DNA from: Gaetbulibacter saemankumensis DSM 17032
Lineage (GTDB): Bacteria > Bacteroidota > Bacteroidia > Flavobacteriales > Flavobacteriaceae
Direction of reading: 5' to 3'
DNA length: 64,000 bases
Assembly: GCF_000425645.1 (NCBI RefSeq)
Contig: NZ_AUDV01000006.1
Span: forward strand, 434,001-498,000
Shown here piece after piece: positions 19,575 to 28,441 of this stretch. Below the pieces are notes generated by a model, which searched no databases, was not told the DNA's origin, and saw nothing but the letters and a program-made list of their open reading frames with translations. The position numbers were made by a program, and so were the translations under genes. Every line of letters begins with the position of its first letter. The stretch's first letter is position 1.

Positions 19575-19606
19575 TTTGGTGAATAACAAAAAGGGACATA
19601 TATTTG
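19575..19606 (+). promoter_or_regulatory. Promoter of tRNA-Phe
   Basis: TTTG at 19575-19578 and TATATTTG at 19599-19606 are spaced by 20 bases. They match the Bacteroidota -33/-7 consensus (TTTG, TAnnTTTG), and the tRNA begins 15 bases after the -7 box. Confidence 0.7.
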
Positions 19607-19621
19607 CAACCGCTTTAGCGA

Positions 19622-19694
19622 GGTACCTTAGCTCAGTTGGTAGAGCAAAGGACTGAAAATCCTTGTGTCCCTGGTTCGATTCCTGGAGGTACCA
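19622..19694 (+). tRNA. tRNA-Phe (anticodon GAA)
   Basis: 73 nt with full cloverleaf pairing: acceptor GGTACCT / AGGTACC, D-arm GCTC/GAGC, anticodon stem AAGGA/TCCTT around CTGAAAA (anticodon GAA), T-arm CCTGG/CCTGG with TTCGATT. The discriminator is A and CCA is not encoded. Its 3' end forms part of the attachment core of the downstream island; the gene is intact after integration. Confidence 0.97.
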
Positions 19695-19707
19695 CAAAAA
19701 AATCCCG
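19683..19707 (+). repeat. attL core: 25-bp direct repeat at the tRNA-Phe 3' end
   Basis: These 25 bases (CTGGAGGTACCAC, seven A's, then TCCCG) recur without mismatch at 58103-58127. They comprise the last 12 bases of tRNA-Phe plus 13 bases after it. A repeat at a tRNA 3' end with a tyrosine integrase next to the other copy is the classic signature of site-specific integration. Confidence 0.92.
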
Positions 19708-19742
19708 TAAATTCCTAACAACAAAGGTTTTACGGGTTTTTT
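19704..19742 (+). terminator. Terminator behind tRNA-Phe (left junction)
   Basis: CCCGTAAA (19704-19711) pairs with TTTACGGG (19729-19736), followed by six T's. The 5' arm begins inside the att core and the 3' arm is island DNA, so the island supplies the terminator now used by the tRNA. Confidence 0.75.
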
Positions 19743-20269
19743 GTTTTATATAAGTGCCAGATTTGGTGGCTAATTTATTATTAATTATACTAGAACTAAC
19801 CGTTCAACCTATTCCAGTTGTAAGTGGTTTAAGATTAATTCCCTCTTTAGCATATCAAATAAATACATTAAATACACCCAGAATTAGGTCTTTAATTAAA
19901 ACTTAAAAGAGACCAAAATAAATAGACTAATCAGTTTCATATAAGTAATTAACTTATTCGGGTGCTGAATAAATTATAATTGTTTTTTAAATCCTTAGTT
20001 CTGGATTCCACTAAGCAAATCTATGAAGACATCTCAAAAAGCCTTTAAACACCCAGTATTTAAACACAAAAAGTCAAAATATATTTTTGGAATTTTGAAT
20101 TTTCAGAGGGCGTGGGGGAAAATAATATTGTTTTTCTTTTATCGTATAAGCCCTATTATTTGAGTAGGTCTTCAATAAAAAAATTAATTTCCGCTTTTAT
20201 TTTTTTGTAAAATAGAAAGTTTTATGCATTATTTTTGATGACAGGTTCTTTACAATTTTAGCCAATTAA
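19743..20269. other. Gene-free left end of the island (527 bp)
   Basis: AT-rich sequence without an ORF, RNA or repeat that I can support. It lies between the tRNA terminator and the first cargo gene. Integrase-arm binding sites could be here, but none is recognisable by eye. Confidence 0.5.
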
Positions 20270-20710
20270 TTAATCTACTCTTGTATATTCCGTATAACAA
20301 TGTGAGGGTAATTTTCCTCCGTCGCAAGGGTCGTTTTCATCGTTATCATAATATCCAATTCGTAAAGTATTATCTGATAATTCAAAAAAGGTAGGGTTAA
20401 GTGTTTCCCCATCTATATTTACAGATAAATCACCTCCATTTAAAGTCCAAGTTCCATTTTCATTATAATCCTCTAAACAATCTCCGGTATAGTCGTCAAA
20501 ATCTGTAATATTTAACATCCCGTTTGAAGCGAATGTAACTCGAGACTTTTGTTCACAAGCATCATATGGATATGTTTCTCTGCTTCCAGTTGAACATACC
20601 TGAACTTCTGCAATTGGTTTCCAAATACCCACAATAGACACTGTTTCATTATTATCAGATGAACAAGCGACGATCAAAAACGTTAAAAGTATTATTGATA
20701 ATTTTTTCAT
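20270..20710 (-). CDS. Lipocalin-like lipoprotein
   Basis: 146 aa. Signal MKKLSIILLTFLIVAC with a lipobox Cys16 followed by SSDNN, as in Bacteroidota lipoproteins. The mature part begins IVGIWKPIAEV and has VTFASNGMLNITD and GTWTLNGGDLSVNIDG, the pattern of small lipocalin-like (calycin) domains. Six cysteines in the mature part may form disulfides. The first cargo gene of the island's left end, with 250 bases to the next gene. Function unknown. Confidence 0.7.
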   Translation of the reverse strand: MKKLSIILLTFLIVACSSDNNETVSIVGIWKPIAEVQVCSTGSRETYPYDACEQKSRVTFASNGMLNITDFDDYTGDCLEDYNENGTWTLNGGDLSVNIDGETLNPTFFELSDNTLRIGYYDNDENDPCDGGKLPSHCYTEYTRVD

Positions 20711-20961
20711 ATTATTAATTATTGAAAGTGATTTAAGACAAATGTCCTGTTATATTAAAGTTATTAATATACAAAACTATAAATAGAAAGCTTTACGGAT
20801 AACCATATGTGAAAAAGAAATGGTTAGGCTTAGCTATAAATTAGAATATCTTAGTCTTGCTTTATTACCCTAAAAATCAAGAGCTTTTGGACAGGAAATT
20901 TACAGAAACCTAGATAGCTATAATTAGCACTTATTGTGTTTAAAAGTTATTCTAATATTTA

Positions 20962-22479
20962 TTATATAATTTCATAACCTCTCCAACCCCACTCATTTTT
21001 CCTTTTGTTAAATGACAAAATAGCTTTACAAGTAATATCTTCTCCATCGGAAATGTTTTGGTTTTTAATAAAATCTGGAGCTATAAATACATTTTCCAAA
21101 AAGCCGAAAGTTTTTCCCTCTGGTATATTAATTTTGCCAGAAACTGTTTTTAATACTAGACTTTCACTTTGATCACCTATATTCAATTCTTTCGCTGAAT
21201 ACACCTTACACATTCCCCTATTCACTTTATTTTGAAATCTTATTTTTAATACATCTCCAATCTTTGGTTTTATCTTTAATGTTTTATAACCAAAAAAACC
21301 ATAAAAGTTTTTATCCTGAATAAAATTTAAAATCTTTTTATCTTTATTAACAAACTCAACAACGACTTCATCTTCATCAACATCTTGATACAATAGTTCT
21401 TCAGCTTTTGAGATAAAACGATTATAATATTCAAAGTTCGTTGATTTAATATTTGCAGTATCATACCAAGGTTGATCTGTCCATTGTATAATGTTTGAAG
21501 GAACTCTCCAGCTATTACCTTCTCTTGTATTTATAATTTTATTAATCTCCGTTTTTGCTTCATCAAAAAGCCCCTTTGTTATTAATATTTCTGCTAATTT
21601 CTGTCGTGTATTGATCAAAAAATCTTCCTGAGAATTTAATGAAAGTGCTTTACATAAACAGGCTATTTTTCTCTCATCATCAACTGGAAAGACATCTGAC
21701 ATTAATTCCCATACCCAGAAATCATTTCTTTTCTTTATGGCAAATGGTAAAAAGGCTTGAAGCACATCACTGTCGTCTCCTTTAGTAAGCAAAAGTTTCG
21801 CTTTAAAGTAAGGTGGGTATTGGTAATCTGGATGAGCTTCTATAATAACATCTAATTTGGGCAAAAACTCTTCGATTTTAAACCTATTGATTCTTCTTTG
21901 TGAACCAAAGGCATCTAAAGCCTCTCCCTCCATTAATATTTTAGAATATGCGATATAGGCTTGTTCTACTAAGGCCATTATCAGCCTACCATTATATTCT
22001 TCTTTCTGGTAATCTTCAGGTCTAAAGTTTTCAAAATTCCACCAATCGGCGAATTCTAGGTAACGGGACCAATTTTGATAGCCTTTGTGAAATGCTTTGT
22101 ATAATAAACTATAGCTTTCTGATGGTTTTGTATAATGAAACTCTTTAATTAAATCGAATACTTGATTAATTTTAGAATAATCAATTGGCTCTGATTTTTG
22201 TAATGTAAAAACTACACTCGCTATTTGCCACGCTGCAGTATCAAAAACCATCACCTCATTTTCAGGAAGATCAAGTTCTTTTAACTTTGTTAGATTTTCT
22301 AAGAAACCGTCATAGTCAAATTCATGGGCATACTTTTTTATATACTCATAGTAGACCCAACTAATATTTCGCTTTCCCCAAATATTATCTGGATGTTTAT
22401 TCAACTCATTTTGAGCCATCTCTAGAGCTTCTTCTAATCGTCCAGACTGTCTTAGTTCTTTAATTTCTTTAGCTGGCAT
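20962..22479 (-). CDS. TPR protein with C-terminal cold-shock/OB-like domain
   Basis: 505 aa, soluble. Residues ~1-350 are helical TPR-like repeats (RLEEALEMAQNELNKHPDNIWGKRN at the start; LFDEAKTEINKIIN near 315). The end (447-505) reads IPEGKTFGFLENVFIAPDFI then ISDGEDITCKAILSFN, similar to the cold-shock/OB pattern GFGFI...VFVH, so it may bind nucleic acid. The start overlaps the helicase gene by 11 bases, implying translational coupling and a joint role. No named family recognised with certainty. Last gene of the seven-gene minus-strand cluster. Confidence 0.7.
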   Translation of the reverse strand: MPAKEIKELRQSGRLEEALEMAQNELNKHPDNIWGKRNISWVYYEYIKKYAHEFDYDGFLENLTKLKELDLPENEVMVFDTAAWQIASVVFTLQKSEPIDYSKINQVFDLIKEFHYTKPSESYSLLYKAFHKGYQNWSRYLEFADWWNFENFRPEDYQKEEYNGRLIMALVEQAYIAYSKILMEGEALDAFGSQRRINRFKIEEFLPKLDVIIEAHPDYQYPPYFKAKLLLTKGDDSDVLQAFLPFAIKKRNDFWVWELMSDVFPVDDERKIACLCKALSLNSQEDFLINTRQKLAEILITKGLFDEAKTEINKIINTREGNSWRVPSNIIQWTDQPWYDTANIKSTNFEYYNRFISKAEELLYQDVDEDEVVVEFVNKDKKILNFIQDKNFYGFFGYKTLKIKPKIGDVLKIRFQNKVNRGMCKVYSAKELNIGDQSESLVLKTVSGKINIPEGKTFGFLENVFIAPDFIKNQNISDGEDITCKAILSFNKRKNEWGWRGYEII

Positions 22480-24679
22480 AATTAGCTTCTTTTAGTTTGC
22501 CAATGATTTCTTTAATTCTTTCTAATAGCGGCTTACTGTTGCATTTACTTTCAATAGGAAGTACTCTACCGAAAAAACCTTCTTTATTGTATTCAAAATC
22601 AATCACACATTTATCACTACCACTTTCAAATGCATATCGTTCTCTATATGGTAAATGTGAAATTCCAGAAATAACTTCGTTTGCTTGAAGTTCACTTTCA
22701 ACGCTATCAAATATTTTTTTCAAAAACGGCTTGCTTTCCTCTAATTCAACATCAAATGCAACTTTAGTTAAAATTCCTTCGGCAGTATTTCTGTTTATTG
22801 TAATACTTTCCGAGTCCTCTAAGATGTTAGAAATAGAATCAAAAAGCTCATCTGAATTTGTCTTAGCGGGTAATTTTTGAAAATTTGAATTAAACACATT
22901 TTTTCCGTTAACCCAATATTTAAAAGCGGCCATCTCGCTTTCTTTCTTGAAAACATACCGGATTTCATATCCAACTTTTTCCCATTCAACAATTTTGATG
23001 TTTTTCTTTTTCAGTAAATACCAACGAGCAATAAAATGGTCTTGGATTTGTAATGGCGCTTCCAACAAACCAAAGTTTTCAATTTTTTTTAACACTTCTT
23101 CATTTAAGTCAACCTCCACGGTTTCAAAATCTTGACCTAATAATTTGTTAAATGCTGCTTGGACATTTATATCAATAAAGGACATATTTGTAAAGGATGA
23201 GAAATAAGGAGGATTGATACAAAATAACTTTTTTGACGCTCTAGTTATCGCCGTATATGCCCAGCGATAAAAATCTGAATTTGTCTTACCAGATCTATCA
23301 TGTTCTGATTCAAAAAAATTAAAGTTAGAACTAACTCCCCTATCCCAAAACACAAAAGCATTATCCCATTCGCCTCCCTGAGCTTTATGACATGTAACAG
23401 CATAACCATATTTTAATTGAATACAATTGAAATATGGGTCATTAGAAATGGCCTCCTTAAACTCTTCGGTTCCCTTTTTAAGTTTAGGATATCTGGTTTT
23501 GAAATCAACATATAATGCTCTTTGCTCTTCAGGTTTTAAATAGTTATCACCATACAAGTAATTCTCTAAAATAAAACCGGAAACATTTTTAGGCTTACTA
23601 TTTTCATCTGGTAATACTAGAACTACTTTTCTCCAGGTTAATCTAACGGTTTCTGTTTCACCATCTTTTACTTTAAATCTAATTTCTCGACTCTCAACTG
23701 AAGAGCTTGCTTCAGAGACCACAGCAAACTCGCCGTTCATAATTCCTAATCTATAATTATTAACACCAATAATTATGGTATCTGATTGTTGAATTGGTAA
23801 ATCATCTCCAAATTTATCTTGTCGAATCGCTCTGTTTAAATCAAGTGCGGTTTTATTTTTATAACAAATAATAATTTTACTCTTGAATTGTCCCTTGTAT
23901 ATTTCTAGATAATTTTCATAAAGTGGATTAAATATATCCTTTTGATTTTCACTTAAATTAAAATCATTGAAGTATCCAGAGGTAAGGCATTGTCTCAATT
24001 TGGTTGCAGATAATAAAATGCCATTATTTTCATCTTGACGCTTTACTTCTTTCATTTCTGCCGTTGAAGTCATTAATTGAAATGTTTCCTGAAGATATTG
24101 TGAGTCAAGTGCTGGTGAAAAGTTCATGCCGATAGGTGGTAGCTGTGCTGGATCACCAATGAAGATTATTTTACTTTTTGTACTTGAATCCTGAACTCGA
24201 GAAAAAGCAATCAAATCACTTAAAAGATAACCACTTCCAAAACGAAAAAATTCTCCCTGACTCAATGTATCTGAGACCATAGATGCTTCATCAACAATTA
24301 ACACAGAGTCATAGATGTCAGTATTATTTCTTAACTTATACTGATATAAAAATGAAACATCGTTTTCTTCATTTCCTCGTTCTATTTCTTGTAACTCATC
24401 AAAACTATATATTCCCTTATGAATGGTTGTTGATTCAAATCCTGTTTTTTGATTAATGACTTTAGCTGCTCTTCCTGTAGGAGCCATAAGCTGATATTTC
24501 TTTTCAATATTCTCGAGATAGTTAACTACACCTTTCAATAGAGTGGTTTTACCACTCCCTGCATAGCCTTGAAGTATAAATACCCGTTCATCGCTCTGTA
24601 TGAAAGCATACAGCTTTTCCAACGCTTTATGTTGATCGTTGGTGAGTTCTAGATTATTAAAGTAATCAAATATGCTCAT
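22469..24679 (-). CDS. SF1 RecD/Pif1-like DNA helicase
   Basis: 736 aa. Helicase motifs in order (numbered from the TTG one codon upstream): Walker A GYAGSGKTT (39-47), Ia APTGRAA (66-72), Walker B VDEAS (129-133), III GDPAQLPPIG (175-184), V TCHKAQGGEW (429-438), VI YTAITRASKK (475-484). This order and the UvrD_C_2-like end are those of SF1B 5'-3' helicases such as RecD2 and Dda. About 240 residues after motif VI match nothing I know and may bind a partner. ATG at 24679 is preferred over TTG at 24682. A TGCA-N7-TGCAT site lies 32 bases upstream. Island location suggests a conflict role rather than housekeeping repair. Confidence 0.82.
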   Translation of the reverse strand: MSIFDYFNNLELTNDQHKALEKLYAFIQSDERVFILQGYAGSGKTTLLKGVVNYLENIEKKYQLMAPTGRAAKVINQKTGFESTTIHKGIYSFDELQEIERGNEENDVSFLYQYKLRNNTDIYDSVLIVDEASMVSDTLSQGEFFRFGSGYLLSDLIAFSRVQDSSTKSKIIFIGDPAQLPPIGMNFSPALDSQYLQETFQLMTSTAEMKEVKRQDENNGILLSATKLRQCLTSGYFNDFNLSENQKDIFNPLYENYLEIYKGQFKSKIIICYKNKTALDLNRAIRQDKFGDDLPIQQSDTIIIGVNNYRLGIMNGEFAVVSEASSSVESREIRFKVKDGETETVRLTWRKVVLVLPDENSKPKNVSGFILENYLYGDNYLKPEEQRALYVDFKTRYPKLKKGTEEFKEAISNDPYFNCIQLKYGYAVTCHKAQGGEWDNAFVFWDRGVSSNFNFFESEHDRSGKTNSDFYRWAYTAITRASKKLFCINPPYFSSFTNMSFIDINVQAAFNKLLGQDFETVEVDLNEEVLKKIENFGLLEAPLQIQDHFIARWYLLKKKNIKIVEWEKVGYEIRYVFKKESEMAAFKYWVNGKNVFNSNFQKLPAKTNSDELFDSISNILEDSESITINRNTAEGILTKVAFDVELEESKPFLKKIFDSVESELQANEVISGISHLPYRERYAFESGSDKCVIDFEYNKEGFFGRVLPIESKCNSKPLLERIKEIIGKLKEANYAS

Positions 24680-24711
24680 CAATATTAGTCTTTAGACAAA
24701 GATTGGTACTA

Positions 24712-24738
24712 GCTATGCAGTGTATATGCGTAATTGAA
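24712..24738 (-). promoter_or_regulatory. Palindromic operator-like site 1 (helicase)
   Basis: On the minus strand: TTTATT, then CGCA-N7-TGCAT (plus-strand ATGCA at 24715-24719 and TGC at 24727-24729). One of four such sites in the island, all in the same orientation toward a gene start; here 32 bases from the helicase ATG. Confidence 0.55.
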
Positions 24739-24764
24739 TAAATTACTATTGCTAAAGTAGTTTT

Positions 24765-25262
24765 TTAACAGAAATCATTAATAAAACGTTCAGCATCTTT
24801 ATTTCCAAGTGCCTTTGCAGATTCGAGTGCTTTTCTCCCATTATAAAGATCATTTAATTTGATATATGCTATCCCTTTATTCATAAAAGCAGCTACATTA
24901 TTTGGATAATAACTTGTACAAATATTTAAATATTTTATTGCTGTTTCCATAGATGCCGGACTATCAATCTCAAAACAACATTCTGCTAGATTTAAATATA
25001 ATCTTTCATATTCAGCTCTTCCGGGATTACTGTTTAAAACTATTTTATAACACTCTATTGCTCCACCAAAATCAGAAACTTCTTTTTTAGCATTTCCAAG
25101 ATTACAATAACCCGTTTCCATTGAGTCTCTTTCAAACTCTTTAGGCAGACCTGCAGATTTTAAAACGGACATCGCTTTTTCAAAATAATAAATGGCATTT
25201 TCATAATTGCCTTCTCGATACGATTTCACTCCTAACAAATAATTATTCTCGAAATTATTCAT
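24765..25262 (-). CDS. Small TPR protein
   Basis: 165 aa with about four TPR units: YLLGVKSYREGNYENAIYYFEKAM, GYCNLGNAKKEVSDFGGAIECYKIVL, LYLNLAECCFEI and AFMNKGIAYIKLNDLYNGRKALESA. No signal peptide, so cytoplasmic. It probably mediates protein contacts. It lies 85 bases upstream of the helicase ATG and 100 bases after the 324-aa TPR gene, all on the minus strand. Confidence 0.75.
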   Translation of the reverse strand: MNNFENNYLLGVKSYREGNYENAIYYFEKAMSVLKSAGLPKEFERDSMETGYCNLGNAKKEVSDFGGAIECYKIVLNSNPGRAEYERLYLNLAECCFEIDSPASMETAIKYLNICTSYYPNNVAAFMNKGIAYIKLNDLYNGRKALESAKALGNKDAERFINDFC

Positions 25263-25362
25263 AGTTATCGGTTTTAATTTTATAAGTTTTAATTAGTGTT
25301 TTCGTAATGATATATTTCCTTTTTAAGGACATGAATTTTTGCGATATTGAGTTTAATAAATA

Positions 25363-26337
25363 TCAAAACACATTTTTCTGTATCCATTGCAGAGCAATCT
25401 CATTACAGGTATTTTCAAACAGTATCGAATAGGTTTCCTTTAATTCATTTGCTCTTGAAGCGTAATGTTTACTAAATATTTCGTGAAATTTCTGCTGCAT
25501 ATGATTATTAAAATAGAGGTCATGAATAGTAATATCCTCGTTGTAACTGAACTCTTTCAAAATCTCTTCACTGTATAGAACTGGGAATGACAAAAACGGT
25601 TCTTCGTCTTCAGTCTGTTCTTTATATTCAACCAAGAAATCTTTCAAAAAAAGTTGATCAATAAGCAAATAACGATCCTCGTCAACAAAATCAGTTGGAT
25701 CGCTGTTTGATATTCTTGAAGCAAGTTTTTTATTTGAGATTGTCTGATCTCCAAGCAAAGAGGAAAAATAGCCTTGAACATATGTTACTACATCTCCTTT
25801 TACTCTGTCAAAATAGACCATTTCATCGGAATTTCTAGATAAACCTGCGAATGTTGCATATAGCATTTCATCTGTTATTTTTTCAAGAGTAAATTTTGGT
25901 GAGTAATCATTACTTTTGACAGAAGTTGGATAAATGGAATTCACATTTGATAAATCAAGTTCATTTTCATCAAAATTATCATCGTTTGCATCGGTGAATA
26001 ATATGAGTTCCGAAAAATTAGTTTCAATATAATTTATAAGATAGTTTATATCATCCTCACCAAGCATTTTGCTCATATTATCCATTCGAATGGTAGAATT
26101 TCTAATAGCAGGCTCTAGACTTCGACTTGCTCTGCTTGCCAATTTATATGCCATTACTGTGTTTCCTGCAAGATAATTTCCAAGTGCTAAATTGTAAAGT
26201 GCTCTTGGTTTATACAAATCTTTACTTTCAGTAATTTGATTGGCCTTTTTAAAATATTCAAGTGCTTTTTTAATAGACGAAGCATCTTTTTTTTCGAGTA
26301 GTTTATGCCCCTGTTGTGTGTAAAAATTAAAATCCAT
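25363..26337 (-). CDS. TPR-containing protein of unknown function
   Basis: 324 aa. The first ~80 residues are TPR-like (AQQGHKLLEKK-type start, IKKALEYFKKANQI, ALYNLALGNYLAGNTVMAYKLA). The rest is acidic (TDANDDNFDENELDL around 115-130) and helical, with no motif I recognise. Soluble, no signal peptide. Member of the minus-strand unknown cluster, between a paralogous small protein and the 165-aa TPR protein. Function unknown. Confidence 0.65.
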   Translation of the reverse strand: MDFNFYTQQGHKLLEKKDASSIKKALEYFKKANQITESKDLYKPRALYNLALGNYLAGNTVMAYKLASRASRSLEPAIRNSTIRMDNMSKMLGEDDINYLINYIETNFSELILFTDANDDNFDENELDLSNVNSIYPTSVKSNDYSPKFTLEKITDEMLYATFAGLSRNSDEMVYFDRVKGDVVTYVQGYFSSLLGDQTISNKKLASRISNSDPTDFVDEDRYLLIDQLFLKDFLVEYKEQTEDEEPFLSFPVLYSEEILKEFSYNEDITIHDLYFNNHMQQKFHEIFSKHYASRANELKETYSILFENTCNEIALQWIQKNVF

Positions 26338-26444
26338 AAAATGCTTTTTGAGATTAATGAAATGTTCTATTCCTCTTTGTTTTCATAAGTAACTAATTAA
26401 GACACAAATTTATGTTATAACCCTTATGTATAGCATGACTAATA

Positions 26445-26903
26445 TCATGGGGACAAATATTTCCCCATCTGTTCGACAACCATAGACTGCTGATTATTAT
26501 TCATTGCCTCATTGATAACTTTTTCAATTATTCTATCTGCAGAGAACCGGTCAAAAAAAGTATTTTCGTGAATTGCAGCGTCTTCAAGAAACTTCATCAG
26601 CATTTTTTTAGCCTCGCTCTTCACTTTAAATTTACTATAAAAAACGGAATGAAAAGTTATATCAGCAATTAAGGTTTTATCCTTTATAGAATATATTTTT
26701 ATTCCGTTTAAAAAAGTACGTGCATAACCCTCTCCAATATCTTCTTTAATAAGAATCCCTGCTGCCATACGAAAGGAGTTGAAATAAGTATTACCTGCTG
26801 CTGAAGTATAGCCACTTGTTAAAAATGCATTCGCCACTTCTGAATAAGAAACATTTGCATTTATAAGCTCAGAATTTTCAAAAATCACCTTTGGTTTGTT
26901 CAT
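26445..26903 (-). CDS. Unknown small protein, paralogue of the 27220-27654 product
   Basis: 152 aa, soluble. The core EDIGEGYARTFLNGIKIYSIKDKT...EAKKMLMKFLEDA...RIIEKVINEA lines up with EDIAAGTAVAYLSGIKVFDEKGT... of the 144-aa protein two genes upstream. The two are clear but diverged paralogues, which may form a heteromer. Eleven bases separate its start from the stop of the 100-aa gene. No known family recognised. Confidence 0.65.
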   Translation of the reverse strand: MNKPKVIFENSELINANVSYSEVANAFLTSGYTSAAGNTYFNSFRMAAGILIKEDIGEGYARTFLNGIKIYSIKDKTLIADITFHSVFYSKFKVKSEAKKMLMKFLEDAAIHENTFFDRFSADRIIEKVINEAMNNNQQSMVVEQMGKYLSP

Positions 26904-26914
26904 AATTATTAGTT

Positions 26915-27217
26915 TTATAATTTAAATTTATTCATAAGATCTGATGCTACTCTTTTCTTTGCTTCTTTATTAACTTCCTTTATAGATACTCTCGAGATCT
27001 CTAATACTTTGTTGAAATATGAAGAAGTAATTGAATCAACGTTTTCAGGAGTGTTTTCTTTTAGAACACCATTCAGTTTAATTTTATTGATAATCTTTTC
27101 TTTATAAATGATATTTACGGAGTTGATATAGCTTTTTTCACCTCGCTGAATGATGGTTAATTGGATATCAATACCCGAATAAACTCTGGGTGTTAGTGCA
27201 ATAATTGTTTTATCCAT
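26915..27217 (-). CDS. Unknown 100-aa protein between two paralogues
   Basis: 100 aa. Predicted strands at the start (TIIALTPRVYSGIDIQLTIIQRG, NSVNIIYKEKIINKIKLNG) and a basic helical end (SIKEVNKEAKKRVASDLMNKFKL). No signal peptide or known domain. It begins 2 bases after the stop of the 144-aa gene and ends 11 bases before the 152-aa gene, so the three are one transcription unit and may form one complex. Confidence 0.6.
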   Translation of the reverse strand: MDKTIIALTPRVYSGIDIQLTIIQRGEKSYINSVNIIYKEKIINKIKLNGVLKENTPENVDSITSSYFNKVLEISRVSIKEVNKEAKKRVASDLMNKFKL

Positions 27218-27219
27218 AA

Positions 27220-27654
27220 TTAGTTATTAAAAATTCCTAAGTCTTTTGCCCAACTAGAAATAGCCATATAGGAGGATTCGTAATAGGCCTGTTTTAAATG
27301 ATGATCAATTTTTACCCTAGCTGCTTCTTTATTGAAATTTTTATCATCTCTGTGAACTTCTAAAAGCATTTTCAGTAGCTCATTCAATACAACCTTCCTA
27401 ACGGCTTCTCTTTCAAAATGAAATCCCTTTGCCATTTTACAATCAATAATTAATGTTCCTTTTTCATCAAAAACTTTAATTCCACTTAAATATGCAACGG
27501 CGGTTCCGGCAGCTATATCTTCTACTATTTTTAGATTCCCAAAATTTCTAAAACCAGAAGCATAATTAAAACCATTTTCGGCCTTAAAAACATCTCCTAT
27601 TAAGGTTAATCCGATTTCATTTTCTTTTTTGTTGTGAGCAAGGTTATTAGACAT
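27220..27654 (-). CDS. Unknown small protein heading the minus-strand cluster
   Basis: 144 aa, soluble. Core EDIAAGTAVAYLSGIKVFDE then an amphipathic AVRKVVLNELLKMLLEVHRD, shared in outline with the 152-aa protein at 26445. First gene of the seven-gene cluster. An operator-like palindrome lies 56 bases upstream in the divergent intergenic region shared with the DarT-like operon. Function unknown. Confidence 0.6.
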   Translation of the reverse strand: MSNNLAHNKKENEIGLTLIGDVFKAENGFNYASGFRNFGNLKIVEDIAAGTAVAYLSGIKVFDEKGTLIIDCKMAKGFHFEREAVRKVVLNELLKMLLEVHRDDKNFNKEAARVKIDHHLKQAYYESSYMAISSWAKDLGIFNN

Positions 27655-27707
27655 AGTGAATTAAACTTTATGAGTTATTTATATTTCTTGTACAAGATTA
27701 AAACCAA

Positions 27708-27735
27708 ACCATGCAGTAGATGTGCACTATAAATA
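27708..27735 (-). promoter_or_regulatory. Palindromic operator-like site 2 (unknown cluster)
   Basis: Minus strand: TTTATT, 5 bases, then TGCA-N7-TGCAT (plus-strand ATGCA 27711-27715, TGC 27723-27725). It lies in the 151-bp region between the two divergent operons, 56 bases before the ATG of the 144-aa gene. Confidence 0.55.
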
Positions 27736-27805
27736 AAAAAGCTCAGGTAATGAATATTTTAAATTTTATCTTTATTTTTTCAATCTATAAGAAAATTTAA
27801 ACAAA

Positions 27806-28441
27806 ATGAGTAGAGAAAATGAAATAATTGAAAATTATCAGACATACATTTCAAGGTCAGGTAAAAATGGTATGACTGAGGAAGAAATTGCTCCTTTAGT
27901 TCTAAACTTAGCCTATCTAGAAGTCCTGAATCAGCGAAAAAAAGGAATTTTAGTTAACGATTTTAATATCTTAAAAGAGTATGCAGATGCGGCAGAAGAA
28001 ATATTTCCTGATATGAGTAATTTAACTGCAACTTGGCCTGGATTTCAGGCAACACTTGCCTGGGATGGTTTATGGGATTTTTTAAGAGAGTATTTTCAGA
28101 ATAAACTAGGACAATCGATTGATAACGTTGACGTAATATCTGAAACATACAACTCTTCATTTCATAAAAGATATGAAAACAATGCTTTCACATCTGAAAG
28201 TGCTGTTGAGCGGATAATAAAAATAATATTTTCTGAAGATAAAAAGGAGTGTTTATTAAGCATATCTCCTACTTTATCTGAAAAGAAGGCTTATTTAAAA
28301 ACCACTGAAAATAATCGCTATACATATATTGGTTCTGATCCTGATTATAAATTTGTGATAACATTCGATTTTTTAGACAATGTTGAGCATGTTACTTTAA
28401 TCCTTACTCATAGAAATGTTAGAATTGAATATTTCGAATGA
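27806..28441 (+). CDS. Unknown 211-aa protein, first gene of DarT-like operon
   Basis: Soluble acidic protein. The N-terminal half is helical (EEEIAPLVLNLAYLEVLNQRK, WPGFQATLAWDGLWDFLREYF). The C-terminal half is strand-rich and ends VTLILTHRNVRIEYFE. Its stop overlaps the next gene's ATG by 4 bases (ATGA), so it is translationally coupled to the DarT-like protein and may be an immunity or partner protein. No family recognised. Confidence 0.6.
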   Translation: MSRENEIIENYQTYISRSGKNGMTEEEIAPLVLNLAYLEVLNQRKKGILVNDFNILKEYADAAEEIFPDMSNLTATWPGFQATLAWDGLWDFLREYFQNKLGQSIDNVDVISETYNSSFHKRYENNAFTSESAVERIIKIIFSEDKKECLLSISPTLSEKKAYLKTTENNRYTYIGSDPDYKFVITFDFLDNVEHVTLILTHRNVRIEYFE

